From NCBI GenBank assembly GCA_015057315.1, contig SVER01000006.1, forward strand, positions 62,001 to 126,000: a stretch of DNA of 64,000 bases, written 5' to 3'. A program made the position numbers and the translations under genes. Shown here piece by piece: positions 8,488-18,637 of the stretch. Source of the DNA: Pseudobutyrivibrio ruminis (GTDB lineage: Bacteria; Bacillota; Clostridia; Lachnospirales; Lachnospiraceae). Under the pieces are notes generated by a model, which had not been told where the DNA came from, made no database searches, and saw only the letters and a program-made list of their open reading frames with translations. How positions within the stretch are numbered: the stretch's first letter is position 1; each line of letters begins with the position of its first letter.

Positions 8488-8513
8488 CGTTTTTTGCATA
8501 TTAAGATGCATAT

Positions 8514-8544
8514 ACAATCAGGGCGGGCGAGCCGCCCTGGTTGT
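8514..8544 (-). terminator. GC-rich hairpin after the 2486-residue protein gene
   Basis: CAGGGCGG and CCGCCCTG pair around a 5-nt loop, extended outward by ACAAT/GTTGT with one G-T pair. No clear T-run follows, so it may act with the hairpin at 8460-8487 or stabilise the 3' end. Confidence 0.5.
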
Positions 8545-8592
8545 GTCAATGAATTGCGTGAGTAATAGATATAACTCATTTTTCCCAAAGGT

Positions 8593-11500
8593 TTATGGTT
8601 CTGGGTCTGGTTGAGTAGTAGTTTTCCATGTAGCTGTAATAGTTACATTTATGGTATCAGCTGATACATCACTTAATGTTGTTGTGTTTAACTTTACTGT
8701 AGTAGCTGCTACTGCTTCTTCAGCTTCGCCAACCTTAACTGTCCATCCTGCAAATTCCTTATCTGTTAATGTAGGATTATTTAAAGTAACTTCCCCATCA
8801 GATATCTTCCATGTTGTAGGATTTGTTTTTCCTGCATCAAGAGCACCACCTGCTAACACATAAGTAATGTTATAAGTAACTTCCTTCCACTGAGCTGTAA
8901 GTTCAACAGTTGTATCATCCTTTAATGTACCAGGATTATAAACAGCTTTATCTGCATAAGTCTTTGCTGCTCCAGTAACTTCCTTATTATCTACTTTAGT
9001 TACTTTCCAACCATCAAACTTATAACCAGCCTTTTTAATTGTAGTATTCTCAGTAAGAGTTGTAGTTGTGTCACCAGTATAAATTACTTGGTCAGCAAGC
9101 GCTCCTGTTGCACCTGTTCCTGCTACATACTTAATTGTAACCTTTTTATTCTCTTCCCATTTAGCAGTGTAAGTTGTAGCTTTAGTTAACTCCTTAGCAC
9201 CAATCGATGTTACAACAACTGCATCTTCTGCTGCAGCTGCGTTTTCATCACCTTTTACCCAACCTTTAAATGTGTAGTTATCACGTGTAGGGATAGGTAA
9301 TGTTGTTGCAGTACCATAAGTATGCTTTATTATTCTTGAAGTTGTAACATCTGCTTCCTCGCCTTCAATCTTGGCAAGCTTTCCACCGTTAACTGCAAGA
9401 GTAACTGCAACCTCTTTAGCCTTCCACTGTGCCTTAACTGTTACATCTGTAGCTGCAGCTGCATCTGCTGCTGTATTTACTGCGATTTCTGTTACTTTAT
9501 TTTTGTCTGGATTCTTTTCATCATAAGTTCCATTGTACCATCCAACAAAGTCGTAACCAGTTCTTGTTGGATTTTCTTCCAGTTTTAATGATTTAGTAAC
9601 GTTATAAGTAAATACCTTTCTTGTTCCATCTTCATAAAGCCAGCTAGCATTCTCTGTATTTGTAGCACCATTCAAATCATAATTAACAATATAATTATGC
9701 TCTTTCCACATTGCTGTAATTGTAACTGCCCTATCTGTAGTGCCAACACCATCATTTCTAGCTTCAAACTTATCTTTATAATTTCCTGATAGTTCACCAT
9801 CAGCTGCCCAGCTTGCGAAATCATAATTCTTCTTTGTGAATGAATTAGTTATGTTAGCTGCTCCACCTGGATAGATTGTGACTGTCTGATCAGGCTGATT
9901 TGCATCGGCTCCCTCGCCTGGCTTTAATGTAATTACTAAGTTAGACTTATTCTCTTCCCAAACAGGTCTAACCTTTACATTCTTAGCTGTATCAGCTGGA
10001 AGCTTTCCACCTGCAAGTTCTGTAGCCTTGCTACCTTCTACGAGTTCCCACTTAGTGAATGAATAACCAAACTTAGTTAATACAGTATTATTTGGTAATG
10101 TTGTAGTAGCTGCGGTAGCCTTTGTAAATGTAGTTGGATATGTAGAAGATACAAACTTTCCACCATCTAATACATAAGTGATTGTGTACTTCTTATCTGC
10201 CCATACAGATGTAAGAGCTACTGCAGAATCTGAAGCAAATGCCTGCTGTGTTCCACCCTTGTATACTGTATCGCCGTTCTTCCATCCTACAAATACCTTC
10301 TCTTCATTTGCTGCTACAAGCTTTGGTAAAGTAACCTTCTTTCCAGCATCAACCTTTGTTGAAGCTACAAACTTTGAAGGATCCTTTAATGTTTCAGCAT
10401 TTGTAAAGTTAATAGTAACTTCTTTTGCCTTCCATGCAGCTGTTAAAGTGACATCTGCTGCAGTATCCTTTGGAATTGAATATGCCTTCTTTCCTGTTTC
10501 TGCCTTCTGTCCCTTAATTTCAACCTTCCAGCCTTCAAATGTATATCCAGCCTTGATTGGATCTGCAATAACCTTTGCTGCTGCAAGTGGTCCAGCGAAT
10601 GTCTCTGCCTTTGTATCAACATTCTTGTAAGTAATCTTGTAAGTGATTGGTGTCCAAACAGCCTTTAATGTAACAGCTGTTCCTGTTGTAACATTAACAA
10701 CCTGAGCCTTATCCTTGAATACTGGATTTGTTCCTGCTGCGGTTATATCCCAACCTGCAAACTTATGGCCAGCCTTAACAAATGGGTTAGCCTGCAGTGC
10801 CTTCTTAGCACCAATTGCTATCTTCTGTGTTACGGCTGCACTTTCTTTAGCCTTTGTTCCACCATTAGCATCAAATGTAATAGTGTACTCGCTTGGTGCT
10901 ACATACTTAGCATATAATGTCTTTGTTTCACCAGGAGCGATGTCTGCATCATATAGTGCATTTCCAATAGGTGTAGCTACAGCCTGAGTGCATGCTGCAT
11001 CTGTGAACCATCCTGCAAATGCATACTTAGTTGTTGTCTTTCCTTCCTTCTTAGATACTGTAAATCCACTTGTTGGAAGTGACTTAAATGTAGAAGTCTT
11101 GCTTGTCATAGCTGCTGTCTTACCAGTAACTGTAGCACCAGTTGGCACTACACCAACTGCAAACTCAACGCGGTAATCCATAGACTTCTTGTCAATCTTA
11201 AAGTTAAATGTCTTTGTTCCACCATATTCACCTGAAAGTGCAATTGTAACCTTTGCAGTTCCTGGCTTTTCGTTATTTGTTACACTGACAACCTTGTACT
11301 GTTCTGTTGTAAGGACATGTGGTGTCTTTACTGTCTTACCCTTAGCATCCTTAGTTGTATCTGTTCCAAGAGTAATATCGAAATCAGTTCCTGCCTCTAG
11401 TGTAACTGGCGAACCTTCATAAACCTTCTTTGTCTTCTGAACTAATTTAGCATTAGTTGCAAGATTTGCTGATAATACATACTTGTAATCTACATTTATA

Positions 11501-14500
11501 GTACCATCATAATTACCCTTGCCTGTTATACGGCATGTGATAATTGTACCAGCCTTCATAATGTCGGTAGGAGCTGGCTTTTCAAATCTAGCATGTGTAC
11601 CTGCGGCATCTACATTATAGAAGTATTCTACTGTATAGTCTGTGTTAGCTTTAAGCTTTTTGCCATCGAATGTAACTACTGGAGCAACACCCTTACCAAA
11701 CTTAGTAGTCTTGTCATTTGTGCCCTGGTCATTAATAACTATACCTTCTTTGTATAATTGTGCCTCTACAATTTTGTATGAAACCTGTATTGGGCTACCT
11801 TTAAAGTTCTTCTTTGCCTTTGGTGTGAATGTAGCTGTACCTTCTGTTCCTGCATTAAACTTCTTTGTAGAGTACTTAACTGTAAAGTTGTTGTTGATTT
11901 CTTTTGTAGACAGATACTTCCAGTCATATGAAGACCTATCAAAATACCATTTAACTCCTGGATTAATCTTTCCAGCATATCCATATGCTTCAAAATCTAC
12001 AACATTTGTTGAATTAGCTGGTGTATCCTTATCAACCTTCTTCTGGTCAGCATCAAGGTCAAATGGTTCAATAGTAAAGTTAACTGTTACCTTACCCTTA
12101 TAACCCTGTGCTGGGTTACCTTCGATAGTAAGTTTCTTGGTACCAGCATTGGTCATATCCTTTGTAGCGTAGTAAACTTTTACCTTATCTGTAGAATTCT
12201 CAAAATCGTCCTTTGCTGATTCCGCAAAAGTAATATCAGAATCTAATACAACACCATCTCCGTCAAGGCCTGAACCATCCTTGATATAAATCATATCATT
12301 AGATAAATCATCAATATCATTATGACCTGCATAATCATATACTAGAGACTTAACAGTGACATCATTTTTATTCAATGTATACTTAGGTGTAACCTCAAAT
12401 GTTATCTTCTTTGTACCAGTATATTTGCCTCGGCCTATAAGAGTTAATGTTGCCTTACCTACCGCATTATTAGTATCTGTACTATAAATTGCAATATAAT
12501 CAGTGCCTTCATACATAGGCTTTTCGGCACCATCTATTCTAGCTGTCTCTGTTAACTTAAGATTGCTAAAACGTGTACCCTTGCCATTAGCAAATGGTAC
12601 CCACTCAACCTTCTTTTCTGTTCCCTCAATCCTTACATTGGCTGCCTTTGTGATATCAATACCACCCTTGAAAGTATAATTAACTTCCTTATAGCCTTTG
12701 TATAATGAACCAGTCTTAGGAACAATTTTTACTACATACTTACCAGCTGTTAATAGATTTTCTGTTACAAAGTAAGGATATGGTTGTGCTAATTCCTTAA
12801 ACTCTACTTCATAATCAGTTCCACGTACTAATTCAACATCATTAACCTTAACTGTTGTTACAACATTGTTTGCTTGATTATTTCCATCAAATACTACTGC
12901 TGAAGAATCGATTGTAACTTTTGCCTTATTAAGATACTTATCTGCTGCTGCAACTTCATACTTTACATATGCCCTGCCTGTATAGTCACCCTGCATCACA
13001 ACTTCAGCAACCTTTGTTCCAGCTGTAGCCGTAATTTCTGGTGCACCTTCGTCTAACTCATCATCACCATTACTATCCTTCCAATCGTAGTATGAAACCG
13101 TGTAATCCTTGTTGGCAACAAAGTTCTTCTTAACATTCTTTGAGCCATTCCAAACCAAATCATACGCTGTAATCTTTGGTGTCTGAATTTTACTATTTTC
13201 TGCAAGTGTTAACTCGTCATATGTATTTGGTGTAGTTAATGGTGTTATGTTCTGTTGCTCAATATCAAATGGCTGTATAAAACCACCTGCATATCTGCCC
13301 TTACCAACTACAGTAATTGTAGGCTCTTTTACTGCATCATATTCTGACGCATGAACATTGTTTGCATACTTAACAGTATAATCTGTTTTATAAGTAAGAA
13401 GTCTTGTGCCAAAGAATACCCTAAGTTCATCTATAGGAATTTCCTTAGCCTTACCACTGTATTCGCGATCAGCATTATCACTTCCCTTATCACCAATCTG
13501 TGACATACTATAATCAGATATCCACAATCCATTTTGTGGAATGTCCTCATAATTTGCTATATCATAATCTTCTTTTACATCGCCCCATTTGTTATGAACA
13601 TAGAGGTCGTAAGTATCCATAACAGCTGGATTGCATCCTTCTTTTACGATAATAGCTGAAATCTTAATGCTATCATAAACTGCGCTTGTTTCTATCTTTG
13701 CGTTTTCTTCTTTGAGTTCAATTGTATCCTTATATAAAACGCCGCTAGTTTCATAGTTTGAAGCACTTATTGGCACATAGCTATCAGGCTCATTCTCAAA
13801 ATCCGCTGTTGTTGAAAGCTTATAATATATTTTAGCATCCTTTGTAGGAGATACTAACTGAATCTTATCGCCATAATATAAATTATAAGGTGAACTTCCA
13901 TCAAGTCCCCTTACTTTAGGCGCTACTAATGTTTCCTTAGCCTCTACAATCTTAAATGTCTTAGAAGCAGAGCCTTCATATAACTCATTCTTCATTACAA
14001 CAGTAACTTTGGCTGCATTATTAGGCTTATTATTACCTTCATACTTTAATTCATAGTATGTAGTAGTAACAGCACTATCGCCTTCACCTGTTGTCACAGA
14101 CTCTGGAATTGTTCTAGGTGTTAAATCTTGTAGCGTAACCGTAGGCTCTACTTTTTCGCCTTCATAATCAAGACCTTCTTCAGCCTCATAATCATTAATA
14201 GTAAATTCTTTATTAAGCTGTGGAATAGTACCTACATAATTTGCCTTCCAAAGATTTTCAATATCATTTGATAAAACAACATCTTTGCCATCAATCTTTA
14301 CTGTAGCACCATCTCCTGCCTCAGCACCTGTAGCCTTTGACCAATATACTAAACCAGCATGGTCAAATGTTGCAGGAATGATATGGCGAGTAAATGTATC
14401 TGTTTCAGTTGCCTCTGCAAAATCATCTATAATTTCATAGGTGCCTTCGTAGTTGCCTTTGAATGTAACTGTAATTTTATATTTTGCAAAATCAGCCTCT

Positions 14501-16053
14501 GTCGCTGTTTCTTCGCCATCAGCATCTAAGGCCTTTTTTGCAACAGTGTAATCACTGTCTTCTGTAAGCTTAGTTCCTTCTGCATCATAAATATCAAATA
14601 CAGAAAGAGCTTCCACGCCAGCAGCAGTCTTTGCACTTCTATCACCCTTAACCTTAATGCTAGAAGTATTTACTGCTGGAATAGTTTCGGTATATTTCTT
14701 ATGATACTTTGTACCATATCCAGTCTTTTCACCTGGCTTTGATTCAGTTGCTGATACTTTAGCCCTAGTTGTTGTAGTATAACTTGCAGTTTTTGATTCA
14801 TCAACATCTACAATTTTAAACGTCTCTGTAAAGTCTGTACCAGAGACTGAATAATTTTTTGCAGCATCTGTATTTTTTAATGTAATTTTTACAGAACCAC
14901 CTGCTGTAGAATTATTATCTCCGTATGTAACTTCAAAGTCTGTTGTTGCTGTCAAACCTGCGATTGTTACAGTTGGCTTAATCTGCTTAGGAGTAACACC
15001 TTCTACTTTTGCTGCCTCAGTCTCGGTTGCCTCTGCATCTGCTGTTTCATAAAATAGATTAAATCCTGCTTCTTCAGTACCTGAATCAGATCCTGATACT
15101 GTCAAAACAACATCCTCAGCTGTTAATTCCTTAGCCGAAATTGTGACCTTAATCTTTTTAGATCCCGTATAACCAGCATCTGTAGAACTTACCTTAACAA
15201 AATAATCACCTTTGTTTATAAGTTCTGATGCCTGAGTTTTACATGCTTCATCAGAAAAGAATTCAAGTTGCAACTTATCAAGTTCTGCCTCACCAAGAGC
15301 GACACCATTTAGTTTTGCACTCTTAATAGTTACATCAGCTATCTGATCAGTATTATCAAATGTTAATGCTGCTCCATTTAACTCAATATCTAACTTAGAA
15401 ATATCAACTTTCCACTGAGCTGTAAGCGTAACACTGTCTGTGGCTGCAGTTTCATCACCAACCTCTGTTTTCTCATATGTATAAGTTCCACCAGCCGCTA
15501 AAACTGTTGCTGTATCTCCAACCTTCCATCCAGCAAATGTATATCCTTCTCTTACTGGTGGGTTATTGGTTGTTATTGTAGATAAATCCAATGTTCCAGA
15601 TGCTGTGGCTTCAGCAACTTCTGCAGTAATTGTTGTTGCAGCTGGAACAGCAATATCCTCACCTTCTACACCATCAGCAAATGATACTGTAACCTCAATT
15701 GATTCTGGTGCTTCTCCAACCACTTCCTGCTCCGCAGTCTCTTCCTCAACTACGAGCTCTTCAGCTGGAGTTTCCTCTGTAGTCTCCTCTACAGGCGCCT
15801 CAGCCTCTGGAGTCACTACCTCAGCCTCAGGTGTTACAACCTCAGGCTCTTCTGCAGGTTCTTCCACAACGACATTAGTATCGTCGTCCACTGGAATTTC
15901 TGCACCAGAACTAGGCAACTCTTGATTTTCTTCAAGACCTGCCGCTGGTTCCGTGTCGGGTACCTCTGCTGCTTTTACATTGATAGGCATGTTAAATGAC
16001 GTTGCAACCATCATTGCAGCGAGAGATCCACTCAGTAATCTCTTAATATGCAT
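8593..16053 (-). CDS. Giant secreted InlB-like/MBG-like repeat protein
   Basis: 2486 residues, ATG at 16053 behind GGAGG. A signal peptide (MHIKRLLSGSLAAMMVATSF..., cleavage near KAA, residue 29) is followed by a Glu/Pro/Val/Thr acidic spacer (about 30-115). One InlB B-repeat-like module (about 118-215) comes next, then a long series of MBG-like beta modules (about 220-1640; 'DYTVxY...GTxTxTGxGxYxG...F'), and a C-terminal block of ten InlB B-repeat-like modules (about 1640-2475). Each has the FxGW core, with variants such as FTKW and FASW. The protein ends TATWKTTTQPDPEP with no LPxTG, SLH or membrane helix. These modules are known from adhesins and stalks. Binding or spacer function is inference. 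It has its own strong promoter and a structured leader. Confidence 0.85.
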   Translation of the reverse strand: MHIKRLLSGSLAAMMVATSFNMPINVKAAEVPDTEPAAGLEENQELPSSGAEIPVDDDTNVVVEEPAEEPEVVTPEAEVVTPEAEAPVEETTEETPAEELVVEEETAEQEVVGEAPESIEVTVSFADGVEGEDIAVPAATTITAEVAEATASGTLDLSTITTNNPPVREGYTFAGWKVGDTATVLAAGGTYTYEKTEVGDETAATDSVTLTAQWKVDISKLDIELNGAALTFDNTDQIADVTIKSAKLNGVALGEAELDKLQLEFFSDEACKTQASELINKGDYFVKVSSTDAGYTGSKKIKVTISAKELTAEDVVLTVSGSDSGTEEAGFNLFYETADAEATETEAAKVEGVTPKQIKPTVTIAGLTATTDFEVTYGDNNSTAGGSVKITLKNTDAAKNYSVSGTDFTETFKIVDVDESKTASYTTTTRAKVSATESKPGEKTGYGTKYHKKYTETIPAVNTSSIKVKGDRSAKTAAGVEALSVFDIYDAEGTKLTEDSDYTVAKKALDADGEETATEADFAKYKITVTFKGNYEGTYEIIDDFAEATETDTFTRHIIPATFDHAGLVYWSKATGAEAGDGATVKIDGKDVVLSNDIENLWKANYVGTIPQLNKEFTINDYEAEEGLDYEGEKVEPTVTLQDLTPRTIPESVTTGEGDSAVTTTYYELKYEGNNKPNNAAKVTVVMKNELYEGSASKTFKIVEAKETLVAPKVRGLDGSSPYNLYYGDKIQLVSPTKDAKIYYKLSTTADFENEPDSYVPISASNYETSGVLYKDTIELKEENAKIETSAVYDSIKISAIIVKEGCNPAVMDTYDLYVHNKWGDVKEDYDIANYEDIPQNGLWISDYSMSQIGDKGSDNADREYSGKAKEIPIDELRVFFGTRLLTYKTDYTVKYANNVHASEYDAVKEPTITVVGKGRYAGGFIQPFDIEQQNITPLTTPNTYDELTLAENSKIQTPKITAYDLVWNGSKNVKKNFVANKDYTVSYYDWKDSNGDDELDEGAPEITATAGTKVAEVVMQGDYTGRAYVKYEVAAADKYLNKAKVTIDSSAVVFDGNNQANNVVTTVKVNDVELVRGTDYEVEFKELAQPYPYFVTENLLTAGKYVVKIVPKTGSLYKGYKEVNYTFKGGIDITKAANVRIEGTEKKVEWVPFANGKGTRFSNLKLTETARIDGAEKPMYEGTDYIAIYSTDTNNAVGKATLTLIGRGKYTGTKKITFEVTPKYTLNKNDVTVKSLVYDYAGHNDIDDLSNDMIYIKDGSGLDGDGVVLDSDITFAESAKDDFENSTDKVKVYYATKDMTNAGTKKLTIEGNPAQGYKGKVTVNFTIEPFDLDADQKKVDKDTPANSTNVVDFEAYGYAGKINPGVKWYFDRSSYDWKYLSTKEINNNFTVKYSTKKFNAGTEGTATFTPKAKKNFKGSPIQVSYKIVEAQLYKEGIVINDQGTNDKTTKFGKGVAPVVTFDGKKLKANTDYTVEYFYNVDAAGTHARFEKPAPTDIMKAGTIITCRITGKGNYDGTINVDYKYVLSANLATNAKLVQKTKKVYEGSPVTLEAGTDFDITLGTDTTKDAKGKTVKTPHVLTTEQYKVVSVTNNEKPGTAKVTIALSGEYGGTKTFNFKIDKKSMDYRVEFAVGVVPTGATVTGKTAAMTSKTSTFKSLPTSGFTVSKKEGKTTTKYAFAGWFTDAACTQAVATPIGNALYDADIAPGETKTLYAKYVAPSEYTITFDANGGTKAKESAAVTQKIAIGAKKALQANPFVKAGHKFAGWDITAAGTNPVFKDKAQVVNVTTGTAVTLKAVWTPITYKITYKNVDTKAETFAGPLAAAKVIADPIKAGYTFEGWKVEIKGQKAETGKKAYSIPKDTAADVTLTAAWKAKEVTINFTNAETLKDPSKFVASTKVDAGKKVTLPKLVAANEEKVFVGWKNGDTVYKGGTQQAFASDSAVALTSVWADKKYTITYVLDGGKFVSSTYPTTFTKATAATTTLPNNTVLTKFGYSFTKWELVEGSKATELAGGKLPADTAKNVKVRPVWEENKSNLVITLKPGEGADANQPDQTVTIYPGGAANITNSFTKKNYDFASWAADGELSGNYKDKFEARNDGVGTTDRAVTITAMWKEHNYIVNYDLNGATNTENASWLYEDGTRKVFTYNVTKSLKLEENPTRTGYDFVGWYNGTYDEKNPDKNKVTEIAVNTAADAAAATDVTVKAQWKAKEVAVTLAVNGGKLAKIEGEEADVTTSRIIKHTYGTATTLPIPTRDNYTFKGWVKGDENAAAAEDAVVVTSIGAKELTKATTYTAKWEENKKVTIKYVAGTGATGALADQVIYTGDTTTTLTENTTIKKAGYKFDGWKVTKVDNKEVTGAAKTYADKAVYNPGTLKDDTTVELTAQWKEVTYNITYVLAGGALDAGKTNPTTWKISDGEVTLNNPTLTDKEFAGWTVKVGEAEEAVAATTVKLNTTTLSDVSADTINVTITATWKTTTQPDPEP

Positions 16054-16243
16054 AAGTCTACCTCCATTAATTTTTTAGAGAATTACAATTCCCTATTCGC
16101 CCAAAATTAATGTGATGCACTTTCCAACTTCGCCTTTGGAAAGTGATTTTTAACGCCAATTCCAAGCTGTGGATGCTTTCTTAGAGGATAATCCTCTAAT
16201 TCGCCCGAAAGCTATCCTGGGAATTATATTCTCCTAGCACGTA
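16054..16243 (-). promoter_or_regulatory. Structured 5' leader of the giant repeat protein
   Basis: About 190 nt between the predicted transcription start and the ATG. On the minus strand, nested stems are visible: AATTCCCA with TTGGAATT outside, then GGAT-GCTTTC with GAAAGC-ATCC, and inside a hairpin TTAGAGGAT / ATCCTCTAA with almost no loop. A separate 10-bp perfect hairpin (CACTTTCCAA / TTGGAAAGTG) follows. GGCGAA occurs three times in or beside single-stranded segments. I cannot match it to a known riboswitch class; it may be an undescribed regulatory leader. Confidence 0.5.
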
Positions 16244-16249
16244 CTTCGG

Positions 16250-16278
16250 ATTATAGTCGCACTTCTTTCGTTTTTCAA
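16250..16278 (-). promoter_or_regulatory. Sigma-A type promoter of the giant repeat protein
   Basis: TTGAAA (16278-16273), 17-nt spacer, TATAAT (16255-16250) on the minus strand. The predicted start is near 16243. Confidence 0.8.
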
Positions 16279-16353
16279 CCCGATTTCAGACAATTAACAA
16301 TTTCTCCTTATTATTTTCACATTTTCGGACACACTTTAGACACAATTAAGGGT

Positions 16354-16404
16354 AAAAAAAGCCCCATCCAGGCAGTGTAATTAATTAACATTGCCCAGAT
16401 GGGG
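16354..16404 (-). terminator. Terminator of the acyltransferase gene
   Basis: Arms CCCCATC and GATGGGG, extended by GGCA/TGCC. On the minus strand a run of seven T (16360-16354) follows. It lies directly after the stop at 16410. Confidence 0.85.
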
Positions 16405-16409
16405 ACAGC

Positions 16410-17555
16410 TTATTTAATAAATAACCATTTGCATTTGTGTAGAAGCCATAGTAAGCCTCGGAAAATATAATACATTACAAAGCCAATTGCAAATATCGAC
16501 AGTGACCAGCAACCAAGCTTCACCAAAAATCCCGAAAAATCGTTGTACAAAAGTGTTATCCAATCCTGTGTTTCCCACAGGCTATAGGCAAACCCATTGT
16601 CGTGAAGCAGATAAATCATAAATGTAGCTTTGGCAAGCCAGTTAATAACCCCGATTGAATTAAGTGGCAATCGTCTAAAAAGCTCAAACATGCAAAGGCC
16701 AATAATGATTACCACAATGCTGTAGTTATCATATTTTGGTATGTACTGGATGAAATCCGATTCGGTTGCCTCTGGTGTAACCATGTTGTAGAAATAAGCC
16801 TGAATCTTACCATTTACTGTGTTGTAATATGATATGCCAACCAACACGTTTGTAAGGATTATAACTAGGATAAATACATATCCTCTTACTCTTTTGAATG
16901 GGTCATATCTTTTGATATATCCCCCTAGTGCAAACAGAAATACTCCCACTACAACGGTGCGAAGTCCCTTAGCCAAATCATCCAGCAGTGAGCCTGACCA
17001 TCCCAGTTGGGATATAGCCAATATGGATAACAGGAATCCAAGATATTGCTTGTTTTCCAGCTTCGCCAAATATTTGTTAAGCCCTAAAGCTGCCACTAGC
17101 ATGATGATGAAATAATATCCAACAAACCATGACATTTTGTTAAAATACTGTATCCTGATGTAGCTAAAAAGTGTATTGTTGTAATCCGTATTTACGGTAT
17201 TCCAAATAAAATACGCTGATGCCAGTACTAATACCACTGCTGCAAACAATAGCTGTGTAAGCAGCTTTCTGGAAATCTTTAGCATATCCACTTCCTTTTC
17301 AGCCAGGAAGTAGCCAGATATCATAATAAACAAGGTATTTCCCACCAGGCCAAATGGCATCATAAGCGCCACGCCCAAAAGCTGCCTATAAAACATGGGA
17401 TAATTGAACCAACCGTTTTGAAGCTTTTCGATTGATGTAACATTAACTAACTGCACATTAACACAATGAATGATAATGTGGTATGAAATAATCATGAGCA
17501 TCGCAACAATTCTAAGTAGCTCAATGTTGGATGCTCGTGAACTTTTATTACTCAT
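16410..17555 (-). CDS. Acyltransferase family 3 membrane protein
   Basis: 381 residues, ATG at 17555 with AAGGAG upstream. The protein is strongly hydrophobic with about ten membrane segments. The N-terminus has RASNIELLRIVAMLMIISYH, the usual start of acyltransferase 3 (OafA/OatA-like) proteins: an R-x10-H pattern with the likely catalytic His in the first helix. FGLVGNTLFIMISGYFLAEKE matches the second conserved block (FFxxSGF/Y). Family members move acetyl or succinyl groups onto cell-surface polysaccharides or peptidoglycan. The acceptor cannot be read here. It is the last gene of a string of closely spaced minus-strand genes and ends at a strong terminator. Confidence 0.85.
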   Translation of the reverse strand: MSNKSSRASNIELLRIVAMLMIISYHIIIHCVNVQLVNVTSIEKLQNGWFNYPMFYRQLLGVALMMPFGLVGNTLFIMISGYFLAEKEVDMLKISRKLLTQLLFAAVVLVLASAYFIWNTVNTDYNNTLFSYIRIQYFNKMSWFVGYYFIIMLVAALGLNKYLAKLENKQYLGFLLSILAISQLGWSGSLLDDLAKGLRTVVVGVFLFALGGYIKRYDPFKRVRGYVFILVIILTNVLVGISYYNTVNGKIQAYFYNMVTPEATESDFIQYIPKYDNYSIVVIIIGLCMFELFRRLPLNSIGVINWLAKATFMIYLLHDNGFAYSLWETQDWITLLYNDFSGFLVKLGCWSLSIFAIGFVMYYIFRGLLWLLHKCKWLFIK

Positions 17556-17577
17556 GAAACTAAATCTCCTTACAAGG

Positions 17578-17829
17578 CTACTGTCCCAGCGCCTGTGCTA
17601 TTCCTTTCGCAAGCTGATCAGCGCAGCTAGTGCCCTTCATGCCGCAGATATTTCCCTTAAGAACATCTACAGTATGTGCTGCATCAGCCCCTTCCAAAAG
17701 CTTGCTGATAGCCTTGGTATTGCCGTCGCAACCACCAGTAAATTTAACATTGTAGAGCTTGCCATCCTCGATTTCAAAATCAATCTGTCTAGCGCAAACT
17801 CCCTTTGGTGTATAACTATATTTTTCCAT
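17578..17829 (-). CDS. TSCPD domain protein
   Basis: 83 residues, ATG at 17829 behind GGAG. The sequence contains the fingerprint of the small TSCPD family: GVCARQIDFEIEDGKLYNVKFTG, then GCDGNTKAISKLLEG and a GTSCADQLAKGIAQAL end. Four Cys are present, two of them in conserved positions. Similar segments occur at the C-terminus of some ribonucleotide reductases, but the free-standing protein has no established function. It lies between the acyltransferase and the YARHG protein with 11-22 nt gaps, so it is probably co-transcribed. Confidence 0.8.
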   Translation of the reverse strand: MEKYSYTPKGVCARQIDFEIEDGKLYNVKFTGGCDGNTKAISKLLEGADAAHTVDVLKGNICGMKGTSCADQLAKGIAQALGQ

Positions 17830-17839
17830 TTTAACTCCT

Positions 17840-18577
17840 TTACATTTTATCTATAGAATTTAGCATGTCCAGATTCTTCACCTCAGTTTCAGTAAAGATA
17901 TCCTCTGTAAAATCCTTTGGCAAGATGCTTGGTGAGTACCAAACCTGTCCCATAAAATAGTTATAGATATCCTGATCCTTGAAGGAATAACCATGACGTG
18001 CATATATTTCGTTCTTTGCAATGTGGATTACCTCTGGTGACAATCCACTAAAATCGCTGGCTGAATAAACCTTATTATCGGTGTCGAACAGGTACTGACA
18101 ATAGCATGCCACATCAGTAACCCCCTTGGATTCCCAATATTTTGAAACCGCAGGCCAGTATTTATTATTATCTAAATAGCTTTTTCTTTCGCTAATAGCG
18201 GCATTAATCTCATCTGCAGACCAATCAGCTATAGATGGGGCATAACCACTAGGATCCACCACAGTAATAACTACATCTGAGTAATCCTCCTGAGGCTCTT
18301 CCTTTGCAGGTGTCTCAGCATCACCAGTAGCAGGTGTTTGGCTTTCCTGAATAGCTACAGCATTCTCTTCCTTTACCTTAAGGCTCTTGTCCTCTTTGTT
18401 CAAAAGACCATAGGTGATGCAGCCTGTAAGAATGCCCACAACTAGAGCCACGCTAAGCTCTATAGCCCATCGTTTTACATTAGTGCCTGTAGGTTGCTTC
18501 GATGCAGATTTATTCTTTTTGAATAACTTACGCAGTCCATAATGCACATCGTCAATTAAATCTAAAAATTCTCCCAT
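17840..18577 (-). CDS. Membrane-anchored YARHG domain protein
   Basis: 245 residues. A cytoplasmic basic N-terminus (about 1-30) precedes one membrane helix (about 34-57, WAIELSVALVVGILTGCITYGLL). A Glu/Thr/Pro-rich extracellular linker (about 65-100) follows. The last 70 residues hold a YARHG domain (EIYARHGYSFKDQDIYNYFMGQVWY). YARHG is an extracellular domain of unknown function common in Lachnospiraceae surface proteins. Ribosome binding site is modest (AAGGGATG). It lies 10 nt upstream of the TSCPD gene. Confidence 0.8.
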   Translation of the reverse strand: MGEFLDLIDDVHYGLRKLFKKNKSASKQPTGTNVKRWAIELSVALVVGILTGCITYGLLNKEDKSLKVKEENAVAIQESQTPATGDAETPAKEEPQEDYSDVVITVVDPSGYAPSIADWSADEINAAISERKSYLDNNKYWPAVSKYWESKGVTDVACYCQYLFDTDNKVYSASDFSGLSPEVIHIAKNEIYARHGYSFKDQDIYNYFMGQVWYSPSILPKDFTEDIFTETEVKNLDMLNSIDKM

Positions 18578-18637
18578 TTTTCATCCCTTTCTTGCCTATA
18601 GTAGTATAACATAAAGCCTTTATATGTTACATATTTA

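Larger units (their letters stand above)
8154..8592. other. Gene-free stretch with paired hairpin motifs
   Basis: No convincing gene. Two dyads with TACGTC...GACGTA arms (8164-8200, with 8-bp arms, and 8341-8377) each enclose ATTCAGC. The right part carries the two hairpins listed at 8460 and 8514. Confidence 0.5.

Noticed and set aside
8296-8588. Two overlapping minus-strand frames of 61-73 codons
   Set aside because: They run through terminator hairpins and have no ribosome sites or protein-like composition.
10178-12103. Several plus-strand frames inside the giant gene
   Set aside because: Antisense shadows caused by the repetitive codon pattern of the repeat protein; no ribosome sites.
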